A stretch of 7,818 bases of DNA from Nonlabens sp. (GTDB taxonomy: Bacteria; Bacteroidota; Bacteroidia; Flavobacteriales; Flavobacteriaceae), in contig JALZUY010000160.1 in NCBI GenBank assembly GCA_023301395.1, positions 1 to 7,818 of the forward strand, given 5' to 3'. A model generated the notes under the pieces. The model was given only the letters and a program-made list of their open reading frames with translations. It had not been told where the DNA came from and made no database searches. The translations under genes were made by a program, and so were the position numbers. Shown piece after piece: positions 5,520-7,818 of this stretch. Each line of letters starts with the position of its first letter. The stretch's first letter is position 1.

Positions 5520-5957
5520 CTAATAATTACCTAATCCATTTCTTTGGCTATGGAGGTTTGACATTAATCTTTCTGATGGTCTATTTCCATGTTCAAAGGT
5601 TGATTTATAAAATGCTGAGTCTCCTATAACCTGATTTTCTTTCAATTGTTTTTCTTTAACTAAAATAATGTTTTCAATTTCAGCTTTATCAATAAAATCA
5701 TCTTGATTTCTTAAGCAATATGCTGCTTCTAATGATACTAAAGAAATTGGATCGTTTAGTGTATCAATCAAAAGATTAATAACCTTTTTTTGTTTCATGA
5801 GTCGACACAATTCTTGTACAGCATAAAATCTAAACATACAGTGTTTATTTTTTACAATGTAAGACAAAGATCTTATATCACCATTTGAACCGATTTTTCT
5901 TATGACATCTTCAGTAATATTGAGCCAGCCTATTTTCAGTAAGATAAAAGTAATCAT
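5520..5957 (-). CDS. Small HEAT-repeat protein
   Basis: The protein has 145 residues. From about residue 17 to 90 it shows paired amphipathic helices in the HEAT/Armadillo pattern: a first helix around D-V-I-R-K-I-G, then F-R-F-Y-A-V-Q-E-L-C-R-L, K-V-I-N-L-L-I-D-T-L-N-D-P and V-S-L-E-A-A-Y-C-L-R. HEAT repeats are protein-protein scaffolds, so the partner is unknown. The C-terminal 50 residues are polar (Lys, Glu, Asn, Arg) and probably extended. There is no signal peptide; the first residues I-T-F-I-L-L-K are only mildly hydrophobic. The start ATG (5955-5957) is 6 bases after the aldehyde dehydrogenase stop, so the two are probably co-transcribed. The gene is more AT-rich than the dehydrogenase, and a functional link to it is not evident. 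Confidence 0.75.
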   Translation of the reverse strand: MITFILLKIGWLNITEDVIRKIGSNGDIRSLSYIVKNKHCMFRFYAVQELCRLMKQKKVINLLIDTLNDPISLVSLEAAYCLRNQDDFIDKAEIENIILVKEKQLKENQVIGDSAFYKSTFEHGNRPSERLMSNLHSQRNGLGNY

Positions 5958-5963
5958 ACCTAT

Positions 5964-7409
5964 CTAATATTCAATACAAATATTCTTAGGCTCGGTAAAA
6001 AAGTTCAATGCTTCAAATCCGCCTTCACGTCCTACGCCGCTATCTTTTACGCCTCCAAATGGTGTGCGCAAATCACGATTTAACCAGGTGTTCACCCATA
6101 CGATTCCTGCATCTAGCTCGTTACTCATTCTCATAGTACGGCTTAAATCGCTGGTCCATAATGTGGCGCTCAATCCATATCGAGTTCCATTTGCGAGTTC
6201 TAGTGCATGCGCTTCATCTTTGAACGGCATGATGGTAACTACAGGTCCAAAAATCTCTTCTTGGTTCAATTTACAATCATTGGACTGGACTTCTATTACT
6301 GTAGGTTCTAGATAATAGCCGCCTTCATGACCTTCTATAAGTAACGAGTTTCCTCCAGATAGTATGGTGTATTCTTCAGGATTCGCTTTCGCGAAAGCGA
6401 TATATTCCAGCACCTTATCCTTATGAGCAGCACTTACTACAGCACCTAGTTTAGAGTCTGCCGCACTAGGATGACCTACTTTGAGTTGTTGTACACGAGC
6501 GACAAAATCTGTTTTAAACTTCTCATAAAGTGATTGTTCCACAAGGATTCTACTACCGCACAAACAGATCTGACCTTGATTTGCAAAGGAAGATCGTAGA
6601 GTAGTGGAGAGCATTTTATCATAATCGCAGTCGGTAAAAATGATGTTAGGATTCTTGCCACCTAGTTCTAGGGATAATTTTTTAAACATAGGTGCAGCCG
6701 TTCTAGCGATATGCTCGCCAGTAGTTGTTCCACCTGTAAAACTAATGGCTTTAATGCCTGGATGTGCTACAATTGCTTGACCACAACTACCGCCTAAACC
6801 ATGTACTATATTAAGGACACCAGCTGGTAATCCTGCTTTTTTAACAATTTCTCCTAGAAGGAATGCGGTCGCTGGAGTGACTTCGCTAGGTTTTGCCACG
6901 ACACAATTTCCTGCTGCAATCGCCGGAGCAATTTTCCAGCTGAATAAATACAAAGGCAAATTCCACGGCGAGATGCATCCTACAACACCTATAGGTTTGC
7001 GCATGGTAAAATTCATTGTGTTTTTACCGGTAGTTTCATGTGCATCACTGGAATATTGAGTGATCGCGTTTCCATAAAAACGGAAGTTTGAAGAAGCACG
7101 CGGTATATCAACTGCTCGAGCAAGCCATAATGGTTTTCCATTATCACGAGATTCTGCTGTTGCGAGTTCTTCTAGATTTTCTTCAATCAGGTCTGCGATG
7201 CGCAACATGATCTTAGAACGTTCATCAATACTGGTATGAGACCAATCTTTAAAAGCAGCGTTTGCGGCTTGATAGGCTTTTTCAATATCATCTTCGTTTG
7301 AATTAGGAATTTGTCCATAAACGAGGCCGCTTGCTGGTTCATAATTATCGAGCCATAATCCACTTAGTGGTATGTACTGGTCGTTATTGATGAAGTTTTT
7401 AATGTCCAT
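5964..7409 (-). CDS. Aldehyde dehydrogenase, probably 2-aminomuconate (2-hydroxymuconate) semialdehyde dehydrogenase
   Basis: This is an NAD-dependent aldehyde dehydrogenase of 481 residues, the normal length for the ALDH superfamily. Key residues are present: N150 in S-P-W-N, K173 in A-K-P-S-E, general base E248 in L-E-L-G-G-K, nucleophile C282 in G-Q-I-C, and E385/F387 in E-E-I-F-G-P-V. The context F-A-N-Q-G-Q-I-C-L-C-G-S-R-I is typical of the ALDH8 / aminomuconate-semialdehyde group, which oxidises the ring-cleavage product of 3-hydroxyanthranilate in kynurenine breakdown. The class is certain; the substrate is inferred from this motif, and no other kynurenine gene is visible in the window. 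Residues 338-343 (A-F-A-K-A-N) are encoded by the palindrome shared with gpmI. The start ATG (7407-7409) follows the previous stop by 11 bases and the N-terminus M-D-I-K-N-F-I is plausible. Confidence 0.93.
   Translation of the reverse strand: MDIKNFINNDQYIPLSGLWLDNYEPASGLVYGQIPNSNEDDIEKAYQAANAAFKDWSHTSIDERSKIMLRIADLIEENLEELATAESRDNGKPLWLARAVDIPRASSNFRFYGNAITQYSSDAHETTGKNTMNFTMRKPIGVVGCISPWNLPLYLFSWKIAPAIAAGNCVVAKPSEVTPATAFLLGEIVKKAGLPAGVLNIVHGLGGSCGQAIVAHPGIKAISFTGGTTTGEHIARTAAPMFKKLSLELGGKNPNIIFTDCDYDKMLSTTLRSSFANQGQICLCGSRILVEQSLYEKFKTDFVARVQQLKVGHPSAADSKLGAVVSAAHKDKVLEYIAFAKANPEEYTILSGGNSLLIEGHEGGYYLEPTVIEVQSNDCKLNQEEIFGPVVTIMPFKDEAHALELANGTRYGLSATLWTSDLSRTMRMSNELDAGIVWVNTWLNRDLRTPFGGVKDSGVGREGGFEALNFFTEPKNICIEY
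6383..6400. repeat. 18-bp perfect palindrome inside the aldehyde dehydrogenase gene, copy 2
   Basis: This is the same 18-base palindrome as at 1499-1516, with two further identical bases on the left (6381-6382). It encodes A-F-A-K-A-N, residues 338-343, in a surface helix before the T-I-L-S-G-G strand. Family members vary here, commonly with an Ala-Lys pair. Confidence 0.9.
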
Positions 7410-7420
7410 TTTGTGATGTT

Positions 7421-7818
7421 TTAATTATTATCTAGAACTTCAGTCATTATGTAATCCTCTTTTTCTTTAGAAAATGTAGAAATATAAATAGTGTCTTTAA
7501 TTATATTCTTGATTATAAATGGTGGATACTTGTCTGTAAAAAGTATATCAAAACCATTATGTTCAAACCTATGATAATTAAATGTACTGTCATCAATACC
7601 AGACCAAGAACTACTAGTGTAAATAGAGTCATTTAAAAAATGAACTGTGTCTGTATATGTTTCATACTGTCTAATATACTTTTTATCAACTAATGAAAAG
7701 TCAATAGATTTGTGTTTTAAAGAGTCATCTATGCGTCTATAAGTTTCGATAACTTGCTCAAGCGTAAAACTAGTCGAATGACCTTCGATAAAGTTTGAGT
7801 TTATATATTTTATTTCTA
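7421..7818 (-). CDS. C-terminal part of an unrecognised protein (5' end outside the window)
   Basis: An open minus-strand frame runs from the window edge to TAA at 7421-7423, giving 131 codons with no stop. It contains no start before the edge that must be used. The visible part begins E-I-K-Y-I-N-S-N-F-I-E-G and ends E-D-Y-I-M-T-E-V-L-D-N-N. It is rich in Asp, Ser, Thr, Tyr and Ile, with repeated D-T/D-S followed by aromatic or aliphatic strand segments (D-T-V-H-F-L-N-D-S-I-Y; K-D-T-I-Y-I-S-T-F). This suggests a mostly beta fold, perhaps a periplasmic or lipoprotein-type protein. I recognise no family. The dehydrogenase start follows after 11 bases, so they may be co-transcribed. The coding call rests on a long stop-free frame in very AT-rich DNA and a gene-like junction. 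Confidence 0.7.
   Translation of the reverse strand, partial: EIKYINSNFIEGHSTSFTLEQVIETYRRIDDSLKHKSIDFSLVDKKYIRQYETYTDTVHFLNDSIYTSSSWSGIDDSTFNYHRFEHNGFDILFTDKYPPFIIKNIIKDTIYISTFSKEKEDYIMTEVLDNN

Noticed and set aside
6476..6661. 61-codon minus-strand frame within the aldehyde dehydrogenase gene
   Set aside because: It is an out-of-frame shadow of a fully conserved gene.

Overview
The window looks like chromosomal DNA of a marine flavobacterium (Bacteroidota, Flavobacteriaceae; Nonlabens/Dokdonia-type by feel, not proven). The evidence is the low GC content, short intergenic gaps, the Bacteroidota-style lipoprotein start (a signal peptide ending in C-G-S-Q-K-K), the absence of strong Shine-Dalgarno sites, and proteins of flavobacterial flavour. 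Every gene I can support lies on the minus strand, so the genes are read from right to left.

Right part (7818 to 5520): the end of an unrecognised gene that enters from outside the window, then an aldehyde dehydrogenase of the 2-aminomuconate/2-hydroxymuconate semialdehyde type (probably tryptophan/kynurenine or aromatic catabolism), then a small HEAT-repeat protein. The gaps are 11 and 6 bases, so these look co-transcribed.

Middle (5519 to 4452): about 470 bases of tandem 141-144 bp units. Each unit carries two different hairpins (here A and B) that share the arm core ATGCCAA/TTGGCAT and a 7-base loop and appear to be in opposite orientation. This array lies directly in front of a REP-associated tyrosine transposase (RAYT, Y1/HUH family, 185 aa). 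Together they look like a BIME-like array next to the enzyme likely to process it, and this is the most interesting system in the window. The copies are best preserved next to the transposase and decay with distance from it.

Left part (4459 to 1): an HI0933/BaiN-type FAD flavoprotein whose start codon lies inside the end of the transposase gene; a secreted 418-residue protein with weak YD/RHS-like strand repeats; cofactor-independent phosphoglycerate mutase (gpmI) with an apparent TTG start; and, 4 bases after it, a lipoprotein with an 11-threonine linker, cut by the window edge and probably thioredoxin-like.

A second genome-scale signal is an identical 20-base sequence containing an 18-base perfect palindrome. 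It occurs inside two unrelated genes (gpmI and the aldehyde dehydrogenase), in the same reading frame, and encodes Ala-Phe-Ala-Lys-Ala-Asn in both. This looks like a dispersed palindromic element tolerated inside coding sequence. I see no tRNA, rRNA, CRISPR array, complete insertion sequence or convincing intrinsic terminator.
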